Positions 1 through 9,132 are shown, counted from the stretch's first letter. The stretch: DNA of 64,000 bases from Streptomyces griseoloalbus (GCA_014650015.1 BMUD01000015.1:151079-215078); one strand, 5' to 3'. Notes: generated from the sequence alone by a model not told the origin. Numbers and translations: made by a program.

Positions 1-261
1 TACACCGAGCGCACGCCACTGCATCGCACCACGATCCAGAAGGACTTGGCCCAGGTACGCGACCGCGGCTGGGCCGTCGGAGACGGTGAACGCATCCCGG
101 ACGGCTACGGCATCGCCGTGCCGTACTTCGCCCAGCACACCGTGGTCGGCTCCATCACGGCCACCATCCCGCGCCACCGGGCCGATGAGATCGACGTCGA
201 CGCCGTAAGAACCCGACTCTCCGCCGCGGCCCTGTCGATCACACAGCTGCTGTCGGTGTAA
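1..261 (+). CDS. IclR-family transcriptional regulator, C-terminal fragment (cut by window edge)
   Basis: The frame is open from base 1 and ends at a TAA at 259-261, giving 86 residues of a protein whose start lies outside the window. The pattern resembles the effector-binding domain of IclR regulators: a G-W-A-V-x-D-G-E segment, then an I-A-V-P stretch, a V-V-G-S-I core strand and a final helix rich in Ala and Leu. IclR proteins bind DNA through an N-terminal winged helix, not visible here, and sense small carboxylates or aromatics through this domain. Target and ligand cannot be inferred. The gene ends about 70 bases before a convergent integrase remnant. Confidence 0.7.
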   Translation, partial: YTERTPLHRTTIQKDLAQVRDRGWAVGDGERIPDGYGIAVPYFAQHTVVGSITATIPRHRADEIDVDAVRTRLSAAALSITQLLSV

Positions 262-328
262 CCGAGGTTCTGCCCGCCACAGGGAGGTGCGAGAAGCTTT
301 CAGCCCACCCTGGTCATGTGTCGGGCCG

Positions 329-1390
329 TCAGGCAACCAAGGCGCATTGAGGACACAATGGTTCGGCCGAGGCCACTGATGTGCCCTCGGTGGCGGGCGG
401 GTCGCCCCTGCCACCCGCGTCTGCGAAGGCATCGTCGATCGCCCTGCGGGTCCGGCTCTCGCTGGACGGCAGCAGGTGCGTGTACGTCCGGAGCGTGAAG
501 CCGGGATCCGAGTGGCCGAGGTACTCGGAGATCGCCTTGATGCTCTCCCCCGCGTCCAGGAGCACTGAGGCGTACGCGTGCCGGAGGGCGTGCATGCCGT
601 CCTCCGGCGCCGCCTGGAGGTACCTTGCTCCGCGCTCGCGGGGAGGGATCACGCCGGCGGCGACCAGGGCTCGCTTCCAAGCGCCCATGTTGAAAACGCT
701 GCGGTTGTAGGCCCGGCCCTTCTCGTCGGCAAAGAGGAGTGGGAAGGACTTGGGCTCGCCGTCCGGCTTTGCCCAAGGGAGCGTGACCGTCGTCGGTGGG
801 AACCGCCTCATACGGGCCTTGAGGGCAGTGGCCAGCTGAGCCGGCAGCGGCACTGATCGGATCCGGTTGCCCTTGGGCAGAGCGAAGACCGGCTTCGTGC
901 CGACGAGCCGCACCTGCCGGTTGACGTGGATCCAGCCGCCCTTGAAGTCGATGTCCTCGACGGCGAAGCCGAAGACCTCCCCTTGGCGCAGGCCGCAGCC
1001 GAAGGCGAGCTTGCCGCCGGCCTGGAAGCGCTCGGGCAACCCGGCGATGACGGCACGCACACGCTCCACGGACCAAGGGACGATCTTCTTCTTGGTCGCG
1101 GTCGGCAGCTTGACCGACTTCGACTTGCACGGGTTCTTCGGCAGCAGCCCGTCCTCCACGGCCATGCCCAGGATGCTGGAGAGGATGTCGAAGATACCCT
1201 CGATCGTCGACACCTCGAAGCCGCCGTCCTGCAGTGTGCGAATCCAGCCCTGAATGACCGAGGGCTTGTTCAAGGACCGCAGCTCACACAGGCCGAGGTG
1301 GGCGACGATGTGGTTGCGGACGGTGGCCTCGTAGCGGAGGGCCGTGGTCGGGCCGACCGAGTTCGCGTCGAGCCACTTCCCTGGATCTCG
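329..1390 (-). pseudogene. Tyrosine site-specific integrase, N-terminally truncated
   Basis: The product resembles tyrosine recombinases of actinomycete integrative elements. The catalytic set is visible: Arg in G-L-R-Q-G-E, the H-A-L-R-H box, G-H-S-D for the second His, and the nucleophile Tyr in R-T-Y-T-H. The core-binding helices precede it (A-L-R-Y-E-A-T-V). The reading frame is open up to about 1390, where an in-frame TGA (plus 1391-1393) cuts it off, and it has no ATG or GTG; the only internal start is a TTG at 1273. About 100 N-terminal residues, the arm-binding domain, are missing. It is probably an inactive remnant, although the catalytic domain is complete. No attachment site or tRNA gene is visible beside it. 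Confidence 0.7.
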
Positions 1391-1464
1391 TCATACGCCG
1401 CCACCCCACCGGACGGCACTCGACTGAACCGGTCAGTGCTCAGCGCCACACTCACGTCGAGAAC

Positions 1465-1815
1465 GTGCTGCGGCCCGCTCTGAACAGCGACACGGCCGAT
1501 GCCTCGAAGGGCGCGGCACAAGCACGGCCTGAAGTTGTGGCGGAGGACATCGCGGACGTGGCGAACCCTCCGGCCGAAGTGGCGGAGGCGCGTCAGCCCC
1601 ACAGCCCGATCAAGGGTCGGCAGCCCAGCGCTTCCACGCCAACGCTCCTGGTTCTCGGCCGCGCCGCTCCCCTGGGCCGCCAAGGACGTATCTCCCGCCG
1701 CCACGTCGAAGCGGCGATCCGAGCCCAGGGCCACCCCGTCGGCAAAGACCGCCTCACCGAGATCACACGCCGCCTGCAGGCCGAACTCGACCGTACGCCC
1801 GAGCGCGTCTCCTAG
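1465..1815 (+). CDS. Hypothetical protein, probable relic of an integrative element
   Basis: This 116-residue frame starts with GTG without a clear ribosome binding site, and the frame stays open further upstream. The C-terminal 45 residues look like a real domain end (R-I-S-R-R-H, then I-T-R-R-L-Q-A-E-L) and recall C-termini of DUF2637/spread-type proteins from Streptomyces mobile elements, but I cannot confirm this. It lies divergent to the truncated integrase, which fits a collapsed element. The TAG stop lies in the CCTAGC target of the neighbouring IS481-type insertion. The 5' part may be non-coding. Confidence 0.35.
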   Translation: MLRPALNSDTADASKGAAQARPEVVAEDIADVANPPAEVAEARQPHSPIKGRQPSASTPTLLVLGRAAPLGRQGRISRRHVEAAIRAQGHPVGKDRLTEITRRLQAELDRTPERVS

Positions 1816-1816
1816 C
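1811..1816. repeat. Left target-site duplication of the IS481-type element
   Basis: CCTAGC directly precedes the left inverted repeat and recurs at 2887-2892. It matches the NCTAGN target known for IS481. Confidence 0.85.
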
Positions 1817-2886
1817 TGTTCTGTCCCGGGAGGTTGTGGACGGTGACAGGGCTCACGGCTGATCGATCTTGAAATGGGTGAGGGCCTTCTGGCCTGGTGT
1901 GGATTGCGACATCTGCACCGGCGGCAGAAAGGCCCTCGTGCCCCACCGTAATGCACCCCTGACCGAGACCGGACGGCTGCGTCTGGCCCGCTGTGTGGTC
2001 GAGGACGGCTGGCCCCTGCGCCGGGTCGCGGAACGCTTCCAGGTCTCGCCGACCACGGCCCAGCGCTGGGCCGAACGCTACCGGCAGTTCGACGAGGCCG
2101 GCACGTCCGACCGTTCCTGCCGTCCGCACACCAGCCCGCGCCGCACCCCGACCCGCACCGAGCGCCGGATCATCAAGGTCCGCCTCCTGCGCCGCTGGGG
2201 CCCGGCCCGCATCGCCCACCTGCTGCACCTGGTGCCCTCGACCGTGCACCGGGTGCTGACCCGCTTCGGCCTGGCCCGCCTCACCCACCTGGACCGGGCC
2301 ACCGGCCACGCCGTCCGCCGCTACGAACGCGAGCGGCCCGGCGAGCTGGTGCACATCGACGTCAAAAAACTCGGCAACATCCCCGACGACGGCGGCCACA
2401 AGGCCCTGGGCCGGCAAGCGGGCCGCAGGAACCGCAAGAACGCCGGTTACAGCTACCTGCACACCGCCGTCGACGACCACTCCCGCCTCACCTACAGCGA
2501 GATCCTCTCCGACGAGAAGAAGGAGACCGCCACCGCCTTCTGGACCCGAGCCCAGGCGTTCTTCACCCAGGCCGGGATCACCGTCGAACGCGTCCTGACC
2601 GACAACGGCTCCTGCTACCGCTCACGCGACTGGCGCGACCTGCTCACCACGGCCGGGATCGCCCACAAACGCACCCGGCCCTACCGCCCGCAGACCAACG
2701 GCAAGGTCGAACGCTTCAACCGCACCCTGCTCGACGAATGGGCCTACGCCCGCCCCTACCGGTCAGAAGCCGAGCGCCGCGAAGCGTTCCCGCAGTGGCC
2801 GCACACCTTCAATCACCACCGCGGACACACCGCGCTCGCAGGCAAACCACCCGCCAGCCGCGTCCCCAACCTCACAGGGCAATACA
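1817..2886 (+). mobile_element. IS481-family insertion sequence, complete
   Basis: The element is 1070 bp. Its left end (1817-1839) begins TGTTCTGTCCC and the complement of its right end (2864-2886) begins TGTATTGCCC; the two imperfect inverted repeats share most positions, including a common GAGGTTG/GGAGGTTG core. It is flanked by six-base duplications of CCTAGC (1811-1816 and 2887-2892), the target type described for IS481. One transposase gene fills the element. Intact ends, duplication and reading frame suggest a recent, possibly active copy. Confidence 0.9.
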
Positions 2887-2891
2887 CCTAG
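1938..2891 (+). CDS. IS481-family transposase
   Basis: The product is 317 residues, the usual length for the family. I chose the GTG at 1938, whose product begins with P-H-R-N-A-P-L-T-E-T-G as in relatives; a longer TTG frame from 1869 would run through the element's leader. An N-terminal helix-turn-helix (R-V-A-E-R-F-Q-V-S, about residues 30-55) is followed by an rve/DDE integrase core with H-I-D-V-K-K-L-G, a D-N-G-S motif and P-Q-T-N-G-K-V-E-R-F-N, which supply the catalytic acidic residues. The TAG stop (2889-2891) is outside the element, inside the target duplication, so the inserted CTAG provides the stop codon. Confidence 0.9.
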   Translation: MPHRNAPLTETGRLRLARCVVEDGWPLRRVAERFQVSPTTAQRWAERYRQFDEAGTSDRSCRPHTSPRRTPTRTERRIIKVRLLRRWGPARIAHLLHLVPSTVHRVLTRFGLARLTHLDRATGHAVRRYERERPGELVHIDVKKLGNIPDDGGHKALGRQAGRRNRKNAGYSYLHTAVDDHSRLTYSEILSDEKKETATAFWTRAQAFFTQAGITVERVLTDNGSCYRSRDWRDLLTTAGIAHKRTRPYRPQTNGKVERFNRTLLDEWAYARPYRSEAERREAFPQWPHTFNHHRGHTALAGKPPASRVPNLTGQYT

Positions 2892-2892
2892 C
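2887..2892. repeat. Right target-site duplication of the IS481-type element
   Basis: This is the second copy of CCTAGC. Its CTAG holds the transposase stop on the plus strand and the stop of the next gene on the minus strand. Confidence 0.85.
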
Positions 2893-3262
2893 GCGCCAAC
2901 GCACACAGCGCGCCACTGACGCCGGCGGCGCAGGCCAGTACGCCCGACGCCCAGGCGGCATGGCGTCTGAGCAGGGTGCCCCGCAACTGCTGGTACCGGG
3001 CCTCGTACTCCCGGCGCAGCTCGTCGGCGCGGTGCACTGTCGCGCTGAGCATCTGGCGGGACACGGCGATGCGGTGGCTGATGTAGTGACGCGTCAGTTC
3101 TTCCGCCTGCGCGGTGGTCAGCCAAGGGAGTGCGTCGCACAGGGTCTGCGCCTCCCGGCGCGCCGCGGCCCGGTGCGACCGTGCCAGCAGGAAGCCCTCC
3201 GCCTCGGCCGCGAGGGCCGAGGCGACGTCGGGGGAAGGGCGACGGGCGTGATGGCTCGTCAT
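2888..3262 (-). CDS. Small hypothetical protein with C-terminal membrane segment, coupled to ctaD
   Basis: The protein has 124 residues: a hydrophilic, Arg/Ala-rich helical body (about 1-100) containing S-R-Q-M-L-S-A-T and Y-E-A-R-Y-Q-Q-L-R, then one hydrophobic segment close to the C-terminus (about 102-122) that could anchor it as a tail. I do not recognise a family. Its ATG overlaps the ctaD stop as ATGA, so it is probably translated with the oxidase subunit and may serve oxidase assembly or stability; that role is inferred from position only. The TAG stop falls in the CTAG target duplicated by the IS481-type element, so the insertion left the gene intact. Confidence 0.7.
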   Translation of the reverse strand: MTSHHARRPSPDVASALAAEAEGFLLARSHRAAARREAQTLCDALPWLTTAQAEELTRHYISHRIAVSRQMLSATVHRADELRREYEARYQQLRGTLLRRHAAWASGVLACAAGVSGALCALAR

Positions 3263-4971
3263 GTCCGGTCGCTCCGCTGACCGCTGGGGTCCAAGACGTC
3301 GCGCTGCCCCATGTTCTCCGCCTGGTCGAGGCCGGCGATCGTGGGGTGATGCAGGTCGAAGGCGGGAGACTCCGACCGGACCCGGGGCAGGGTGACGAAG
3401 TTGTGGCGGGGCGGCGGGCAGGAGGTCGCCCATTCCAGCGAGCGTCCGTACCCCCAGGGGTCGTTGACCTCGATCCGCTCGCCGACCTTGGCGGTCTTCC
3501 AGACGTTGTAGAGGAAGGGCAGGGTGGACAGACCGAGGAGGAAGGCGCCGATGGAGGAGATGGCGTTGAGGGCGGTGAAGCCGTCGGCGGCGAGGTAGTC
3601 GGCGTAGCGGCGGGGCATGCCCTCGGCGCCGAGCCAGTGCTGGACCAGGAAGGTCGTGTGGAAGCCGACGAACAGTGTCCAGAAGTGAATCTTCTCCAGC
3701 CGGTGGTCGAGCATGGTGCCGGTCATCTTCGGCCACCAGAAGCTGAATCCGCCGAACATCGCGAACACGATCGTGCCGAAGAGCACGTAGTGGAAGTGCG
3801 CGACCACGAAGTAGCTGTCCGTGACGTGGAAGTCCACGGGCGGCGAGGCCAGGAGGACACCGGTCAGGCCGCCGAAGAGGAAGGTGACCAGGAAGCCGAC
3901 CGCCCACAGCATCGGGGGCTCGAAGGAGATCGAACCCTTCCACATCGTGCCGATCCAGTTGAAGAACTTCACTCCGGTGGGGACGGCGATGAGGAAGCTC
4001 ATGAAGGAGAAGAACGGCAGCAGCACGGCGCCGGTGGCGAACATGTGGTGCGCCCAGACGGTCGCGGACAGGCCGGTGATGGCGATGGTGGCGCCGACCA
4101 GGCCCATGTAGCCGAAGATCGGTTTGCGGGAGAAGACGGGGAGGATTTCGCTGATCACGCCGAAGAAGGGCAGGGCGAGGATGTAGACCTCGGGGTGGCC
4201 GAAGAACCAGAACAGGTGCTGCCACAGGATGGCTCCGCCGTTTTCCGGGTCGAAGACGTGCGCACCGAATTTCCGGTCCGCCTCCAGTGCGAACAGGGCG
4301 GCAGCCAGCACGGGGAAGGCGAGCAGCACGAGGACCGAGGTGAGCAGCACGTTCCAGGTGAAGATCGGCATCCGGAACATGGTCATGCCGGGAGCGCGCA
4401 TGCAGATGATGGTGGTGATGAAGTTGACCGCGCCGAGGATGGTGCCGAATCCTGCCAGCGCGAGGCCCATGATCCACAGATCGCCGCCGACGTGGGTGGT
4501 GCGCTCGCCGCCGCTGAGCGGGGGATAAGCGGTCCAGCCGAAGTCGGCGGCGCCGTCCGGGGTGAGGAAGCTGGACATCACGATGAGGCCCCCGAGGGCG
4601 AACAGCCAGTACGACAGCATGTTCAGCCGGGGGAAGGCGACGTCCGGGGAGCCGATCTGCAACGGCATGATCGCGTTGGCGAATCCGGCGAACGTCGGCG
4701 TCGCGAACAGCAGCAGCATGATCGTGCCGTGCATCGTGAACGACTGGTTGTACTGCTCGCTCGACAGCAGCTGGAGCCCCGGTCGCGCCAGCTCCGCCCG
4801 GACCGCCATCGCGAGCAGGCCGCCGATCAGGAAGAACCCGAACGACGTGATGAGGTACAGGTGGCCGATCTTCTTGTGATCGGTCGTGGTCAGCCAGGTG
4901 ACCACCACGTGGCCCCGCCCCCGGCGCTCGGCCACAGGGACGGGAGCCACCGGCTCGGTGTGGGTCGCCAT
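3259..4971 (-). CDS. ctaD: Cytochrome c oxidase subunit I (aa3-type)
   Basis: This 570-residue integral membrane protein is the catalytic subunit of a heme-copper oxidase, reducing oxygen to water and pumping protons. Visible family marks are the heme-a histidine in F-T-M-H-G-T, the CuB/cross-linked Tyr site in F-G-H-P-E-V-Y, the H-H-M-F-A-T-G pair and the A-H-F-H-Y-V-L site for heme a and a3. About twelve membrane segments can be followed. The ATG at 4971 is preferred over upstream starts because an AGGAA lies seven bases before it. Subunits II and III are not nearby, so this is probably a second, stand-alone ctaD copy, in keeping with the copper genes to its right. It overlaps the following small gene by ATGA. 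Confidence 0.93.
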   Translation of the reverse strand: MATHTEPVAPVPVAERRGRGHVVVTWLTTTDHKKIGHLYLITSFGFFLIGGLLAMAVRAELARPGLQLLSSEQYNQSFTMHGTIMLLLFATPTFAGFANAIMPLQIGSPDVAFPRLNMLSYWLFALGGLIVMSSFLTPDGAADFGWTAYPPLSGGERTTHVGGDLWIMGLALAGFGTILGAVNFITTIICMRAPGMTMFRMPIFTWNVLLTSVLVLLAFPVLAAALFALEADRKFGAHVFDPENGGAILWQHLFWFFGHPEVYILALPFFGVISEILPVFSRKPIFGYMGLVGATIAITGLSATVWAHHMFATGAVLLPFFSFMSFLIAVPTGVKFFNWIGTMWKGSISFEPPMLWAVGFLVTFLFGGLTGVLLASPPVDFHVTDSYFVVAHFHYVLFGTIVFAMFGGFSFWWPKMTGTMLDHRLEKIHFWTLFVGFHTTFLVQHWLGAEGMPRRYADYLAADGFTALNAISSIGAFLLGLSTLPFLYNVWKTAKVGERIEVNDPWGYGRSLEWATSCPPPRHNFVTLPRVRSESPAFDLHHPTIAGLDQAENMGQRDVLDPSGQRSDRT

Positions 4972-5321
4972 CACGTTCCTCATTCGGCAGCGGCACACGA
5001 ACGGCCGCGGACGCGGGTGGGCCCGCCCCTCCGGCCCCGTGTCGGGCAGTACGTAATCCAGCCCCGTGGAAAGTAGTCCCGCCGAGCGGCACCGCCCCCG
5101 CCCGAAGCGGTCTTCCCGGCCGAATGGCCGAAGGGGTTTCAGCCCTCCGAGTGATGTGCGAGGAGCTCCGCCCTTCTGGCCGGCCTCGACCTTCCGCCCG
5201 GGAGAGGACGTCGTGGTGCCGCAGTGCCCTGACGGCCCTCGGGGGACGGTTGGCCCTCACAGGCCGTGGGCAAGACGCGGAACCGAGCGGGCGCGGCAGC
5301 GGCCGCAGTCCGTCGACACGT
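4972..5321. other. Intergenic region between ctaD and the SPW gene
   Basis: About 350 bases hold the ctaD promoter and leader. I see no convincing gene. A short inverted repeat (TGGCC...GGCCG near 5251-5268) is present, but I cannot assign it to a regulator. Confidence 0.4.
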
Positions 5322-5759
5322 CTACTGACGGTCGCCGTGCCGTTCCGACAGCTTCAGCATCAGCAGCGAGATGCCGGCGAGCACCACCAGAACGACGCCC
5401 ACGGCCACATCCATCACCTGCGTACCGTCGAACACCGCGGTTTTCTGCGTACTGAGCGCCCAGGGGGCGGCGATCATCCATGCGCCGGCCAACAACACGA
5501 CCAGATCCGGCCACTTCCCGGGGTACCAGATGAACCGCGCTGCCGCGATCAGCAGCACGATCACTCCGACTCCCAGCTCATTCCGGTGGGCGTCCTTGGC
5601 CGTGTCGGGATATCCCGCGATCCATGGGGCGACGATGAGCAGCAGTGCGCTGACGATCATCAGCAGCCCGATGATCTGTTGCCTTTGTGCCCCCATCAAC
5701 GACTGCTGCGAACGGACGCGCCTTGACTGGGCGGATTTCGCATCGTGCGCGGTTGTCAT
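5322..5759 (-). CDS. SPW-repeat membrane protein
   Basis: The product has 145 residues with four hydrophobic segments. Two copies of an A-P-W motif at corresponding places (I-V-A-P-W-I-A-G and M-I-A-A-P-W-A-L-S) are the signature of the SPW repeat family, small membrane proteins of unknown function often found in stress or hypoxia gene groups of actinomycetes. The ATG at 5759 is supported by GGAGG ten bases upstream. The gene is divergent from the His-rich DUF4396 gene and lies upstream of ctaD on the same strand, about 350 bases away, so co-transcription is uncertain. Confidence 0.8.
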   Translation of the reverse strand: MTTAHDAKSAQSRRVRSQQSLMGAQRQQIIGLLMIVSALLLIVAPWIAGYPDTAKDAHRNELGVGVIVLLIAAARFIWYPGKWPDLVVLLAGAWMIAAPWALSTQKTAVFDGTQVMDVAVGVVLVVLAGISLLMLKLSERHGDRQ

Positions 5760-5909
5760 GTCGACGACCTCCGTCTGGCAGGGACGCTGCGCCCGCCCGG
5801 GTACCCAATCCCCGGGCCCGGCACCGCGGGGCCGCCGGCTCCCGTCCGCTGGAGTGGGGGTGGGGCGCCGGTGGTACCCCACCCCGTGCCGGACTGGGCC
5901 GACTCCGAC

Positions 5910-5936
5910 TTCCGGAATACCCCCTGGGGGTATATG
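5910..5936 (+). promoter_or_regulatory. Candidate promoter with CsoR-type operator for the DUF4396 gene
   Basis: A 17-base palindrome at 5917-5933 (ATACCCCCTGGGGGTAT) matches the TACCCC/GGGGTA pattern of CsoR copper-repressor sites. It lies between a weak -35-like TTCCGG (5910-5915) and a TATATG (5931-5936). The copA operator shows the same arrangement, which supports a shared copper response. Confidence 0.7.
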
Positions 5937-5993
5937 GTTCCCGTCGTGGGACCGCCGCGGGTCCTCGCGGGACGTCGAATGGGGATGAAGGCC

Positions 5994-6551
5994 ATGGACC
6001 ACCACGCGCACCACTCCGGTACCGCACACGGCCGCTCGGCCCCGGCGGGCGGTCGCGACCACAGCGACCACAGCGGTCACGGTGGGCACGGAGGGCGCCA
6101 CGACAGTGACGCGCACGGCGCGTCCTGGGCGACGGCGATGAAGGCGACGCTGCACTGCCTCACCGGGTGCGCCATCGGCGAGATCCTCGGCATGGCCATC
6201 GGCACCGCCCTGCTGTGGGGCAACGTGCCGACGATGATCCTCGCGATCGCCCTGGCCTTCGTCTTCGGCTACTCGTTCACCCTCTTCGCGGTGGTGCGCG
6301 CCGGGGTTCCCCTGAAGGCCGCGGTCAAGGTCGCGCTGGCCGCCGACACCGTCTCCATCGCGGTGATGGAACTGGTCGACAACGCCATCATCGCGCTGAC
6401 GCCGGGAGCGATGGACGCGCACCTGTCGGACGGGCTGTTCTGGTCGGCACTGCTCGGAGGCTTCGCCGTGGCGTTCGCGATCACCACGCCGGTCAACAAG
6501 TGGATGATCGGGCGGGGCAAGGGCCACGCCGTGGTCCACGCCTTTCACTGA
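5994..6551 (+). CDS. DUF4396 membrane protein with histidine-rich N-terminus
   Basis: The 185-residue product opens with a His/Gly/Asp-rich stretch (about residues 1-45, with D-H-H-A-H-H and repeated H-S-G-H-G-G-H), a likely metal-binding tail. About four membrane helices follow, with the segment L-H-C-L-T-G-C-A-I-G-E near the start of the first, typical of DUF4396 proteins. The function of that family is unknown; a CsoR-like operator upstream and copA downstream suggest copper handling. In-frame ATGs at 5979, 5985 and 5994 are possible. I prefer 5994 because AAGG lies just before it. Confidence 0.75.
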   Translation: MDHHAHHSGTAHGRSAPAGGRDHSDHSGHGGHGGRHDSDAHGASWATAMKATLHCLTGCAIGEILGMAIGTALLWGNVPTMILAIALAFVFGYSFTLFAVVRAGVPLKAAVKVALAADTVSIAVMELVDNAIIALTPGAMDAHLSDGLFWSALLGGFAVAFAITTPVNKWMIGRGKGHAVVHAFH

Positions 6552-6624
6552 CCTCCACGGCAGGACACGGCGGGGTGGGCCCTTCGGCGGCCAAGCCCCC
6601 TCGCCGTACGCACCCCGACAAACC

Positions 6625-6651
6625 TTGAATGATACCCCTAGGGGGTATAAA
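6625..6651 (+). promoter_or_regulatory. copA promoter with CsoR-type operator
   Basis: The palindrome ATACCCCTAGGGGGTAT (6632-6648) sits between TTGAAT (6625-6630) and TATAAA (6646-6651). The 15-base spacing is short, and a repressor bound here would block the promoter directly. CsoR releases such sites when it binds Cu(I). Confidence 0.75.
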
Positions 6652-6680
6652 GGGGACGCCGGACGGCCTGCGGGCGCCGA

Positions 6681-6734
6681 CCCTTCCCCCTCCCTCCCCC
6701 CTCCCCCCTCCCCCCTCCCTCTTCCCTTTCTCCT
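6681..6734 (+). repeat. Pure pyrimidine tract in the copA leader
   Basis: All 54 bases are C or T, arranged as repeated C5-6/T units. The tract ends about ten bases before the copA ribosome binding site, so it would lie in the mRNA leader. It may be prone to slippage or form an unusual DNA structure. Confidence 0.8.
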
Positions 6735-6754
6735 GACCAGCCCGAGGAGCAGTG

Positions 6755-9007
6755 ATGGCTACCACGGTCCCCGACACCGCCGAGGTCGAACTCGTCATCG
6801 GCGGCATGACCTGCGCCTCGTGCGCCGCCCGGATCGAGAGGAAGCTCAACCGGCTGGGCGGGGTCACCGCCACCGTCAACTACGCGACGGAGAAGGCCAA
6901 GGTCAGCTACACCGGTGACGTGTCCGTCCCGGAGCTGATCGCCACGGTCGAGGCGACCGGTTACACGGCCCGCGAGCCCGAGCCGCCGCGCGCCGAACCC
7001 GAGTCCGGGCCGGAGAGCGCCCAGGCCGCCGACGAGCTCCGGCCGCTGCGGGAGCGGCTGGTCACCGCCGTGGTGCTGGCCGTCCCGGTCATCGCGATGG
7101 CGATGGTGCCGGCGCTGCAGTTCGAGTACTGGCAGTGGCTGTCGTTGACCCTCGCGGCGCCTGTGGTGACGTACGCCGCCTGGCCCTTCCACAAGGCCGC
7201 CCTCACCAACGCCCGGCACGGCGCCGCCACCATGGACACGCTGATCTCGGTCGGCACCTCGGCGGCGTTCCTGTGGTCGCTGTGGGCGCTGTTCCTCGGC
7301 ACCGCGGGCACACCCGGCATGACCCACCCCTTCGAGCTGACCATCGCCCGCAGTGACGGCGCCGGGAACATCTACCTGGAGGCCGCCGCCGGAGTCACCG
7401 CCTTCATCCTCGCCGGCCGCTACTTCGAGGCCCGCTCCAAGCGCAGGGCCGGCGCCGCGCTGAGGGCCCTGCTGGAACTGGGCGCCAAGGACGTCACCGT
7501 GCTCCGGGGCGGCCGTGAGGAGCGGATCCCGGTCGGTGAGCTGAAGGTCGGTGACCGTTTCCTCGTCCGTCCCGGCGAGAAGATCGCCACCGACGGCACC
7601 GTCGTCGAGGGCACCTCGGCCGTCGACGCGTCGATGCTCACCGGCGAGTCCGTCCCCGCCGAGGTCGGCATCGCGGACGCGGTCACCGGGGCGACCGTGA
7701 ACGCGGGCGGCCGGCTGGTGGTCGAGGCCACCCGGGTCGGCGCCGACACGCAGCTGGCCCGCATGGCCGAGCTGGTCGAGGACGCGCAGAACGGGAAGGC
7801 GCGGGCGCAGCGGCTCGCCGACCGCATCTCAGGGGTCTTCGTCCCGGTCGTCATCGCCCTGGCCCTGGGAACCCTCGGCTTCTGGCTCGGCAACGGCGCG
7901 GAACTGTCCGCCGCGTTCACCGCCGCCGTGGCCGTCCTGATCATCGCCTGCCCCTGCGCCCTGGGGCTGGCCACCCCGACCGCGCTGATGGTCGGCACCG
8001 GGCGCGGCGCGCAGCTCGGCATCCTCATCAAGGGGCCCGAGGTCCTGGAGTCCACCCACCGAGTGGACACCATCGTTCTCGACAAGACCGGCACCGTCAC
8101 CACCGGACGCATGACCCTGCTCACCGCGCACACCGCCGACGGGACCGACGAGGACCAGGTGCTGCGGCTGGCCGGCGCCCTGGAGCATGCCTCCGAGCAC
8201 CCGATCGCCCAGGCGGTGGCCGCGGGCGCCGCCGGCCGCGTGGGCACCCTGCCCGTACCGGAGGACTTCGCCAACGTCCCCGGCCTGGGAGTGCGGGGCG
8301 TCGTCGACGGGCACGCCGTCCTGGTCGGCCGCGAGCGGCTCCTGCGGGAACGGGCCGTGGAACTGCCCGTGGAGCTGGCGCGCGCCAAGGCCGGCGCCGA
8401 GGCCGCGGGCCGCACCGCGGTCGCGGTCGCCTGGGACGGGAAGGCCCGGGCGGTCCTCGAGGTCGCCGACGCGGTCAAGGACACCAGCGCCGAAGCCGTC
8501 ACCCGGCTGCGGGCCCTGGGGCTCACCCCGATCCTCCTCACCGGGGACCACAGGGCCGTCGCCGAGGCGGTGGCCGCGGAGGTCGGTATCGACGAGGTCA
8601 TCGCGGAGGTCATGCCCAAGGACAAGGTCGACGTCGTCAAGCGCCTCCAGGGCGAGGGCCGATCGGTGGCGATGGTCGGCGACGGAGTCAACGACGCCGC
8701 CGCGCTCGCCCAGGCCGACCTCGGACTGGCCATGGGCACCGGCACCGACGCCGCCATCGAGGCCGGCGACCTCACCCTGGTCCGCGGCGACCTGCGCGCC
8801 GCCGCCGACGCCATCCGGCTGGCCCGCAGGACGCTGGGCACCATCAAGTCCAACCTGTTCTGGGCCTTCGCCTACAACGTGGCCGCGCTTCCGCTCGCCG
8901 CGGCCGGACTGCTCAACCCGATGATCGCGGGAGCCGCGATGGCGTTCTCCTCGGTCTTCGTCGTCGGCAACAGCCTGCGGCTGCGAGGCTTCGAGGCCGC
9001 GAGCTGA
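6755..9007 (+). CDS. copA: Copper-exporting P1B-type ATPase
   Basis: This 750-residue membrane ATPase pumps Cu(I) out of the cell. One N-terminal heavy-metal domain carries G-M-T-C-A-S-C (Cys 20 and 23). Then come the membrane helices, the actuator motif T-G-E-S (about 296), the ion-binding C-P-C (about 398), the phosphorylated Asp in D-K-T-G-T (about 442), the H-P nucleotide-domain motif in S-E-H-P-I-A and the hinge G-D-G-V-N-D (about 642). C-P-C and the CxxC domain indicate Cu(I) specificity. I chose the ATG at 6755, five bases after GAGGAG, over the adjacent GTG at 6752. The upstream CsoR-type operator indicates copper induction. Confidence 0.95.
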   Translation: MATTVPDTAEVELVIGGMTCASCAARIERKLNRLGGVTATVNYATEKAKVSYTGDVSVPELIATVEATGYTAREPEPPRAEPESGPESAQAADELRPLRERLVTAVVLAVPVIAMAMVPALQFEYWQWLSLTLAAPVVTYAAWPFHKAALTNARHGAATMDTLISVGTSAAFLWSLWALFLGTAGTPGMTHPFELTIARSDGAGNIYLEAAAGVTAFILAGRYFEARSKRRAGAALRALLELGAKDVTVLRGGREERIPVGELKVGDRFLVRPGEKIATDGTVVEGTSAVDASMLTGESVPAEVGIADAVTGATVNAGGRLVVEATRVGADTQLARMAELVEDAQNGKARAQRLADRISGVFVPVVIALALGTLGFWLGNGAELSAAFTAAVAVLIIACPCALGLATPTALMVGTGRGAQLGILIKGPEVLESTHRVDTIVLDKTGTVTTGRMTLLTAHTADGTDEDQVLRLAGALEHASEHPIAQAVAAGAAGRVGTLPVPEDFANVPGLGVRGVVDGHAVLVGRERLLRERAVELPVELARAKAGAEAAGRTAVAVAWDGKARAVLEVADAVKDTSAEAVTRLRALGLTPILLTGDHRAVAEAVAAEVGIDEVIAEVMPKDKVDVVKRLQGEGRSVAMVGDGVNDAAALAQADLGLAMGTGTDAAIEAGDLTLVRGDLRAAADAIRLARRTLGTIKSNLFWAFAYNVAALPLAAAGLLNPMIAGAAMAFSSVFVVGNSLRLRGFEAAS

Positions 9008-9022
9008 GTCGCCGCCGGAGGG

Positions 9023-9052
9023 AGGGGAGGGCCGGCCGGCTCGCCCTCCCCT
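9023..9052 (+). terminator. Terminator after copA
   Basis: A perfect ten-base stem (AGGGGAGGGC / GCCCTCCCCT) with a ten-base loop begins 15 bases after the copA stop. Confidence 0.75.
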
Positions 9053-9132
9053 GCTTCCGGGGCCGGGCCGCGGCCCGCACCGGTCAGTTTCCGAGAAGCG
9101 GAAGTGCCCCGGGCGCCCCTACCGTCGAAGGC

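Noticed and set aside
1397-1956. Minus-strand frame as the missing integrase N-terminus
   Set aside because: Only a short piece near 1390-1420 (A-Y-D-E-I-Q-G) could fit; the rest is antisense to the 1465-1815 frame and shows no integrase pattern.
3130-5076. 648-codon open frame opposite ctaD
   Set aside because: It is antisense to a clear oxidase gene, has no domain, and results from GC bias at codon positions.
5251-5268. GGCC inverted repeat upstream of ctaD as a hypoxia-regulator box
   Set aside because: It does not clearly match a consensus I can state, so no regulator is assigned.
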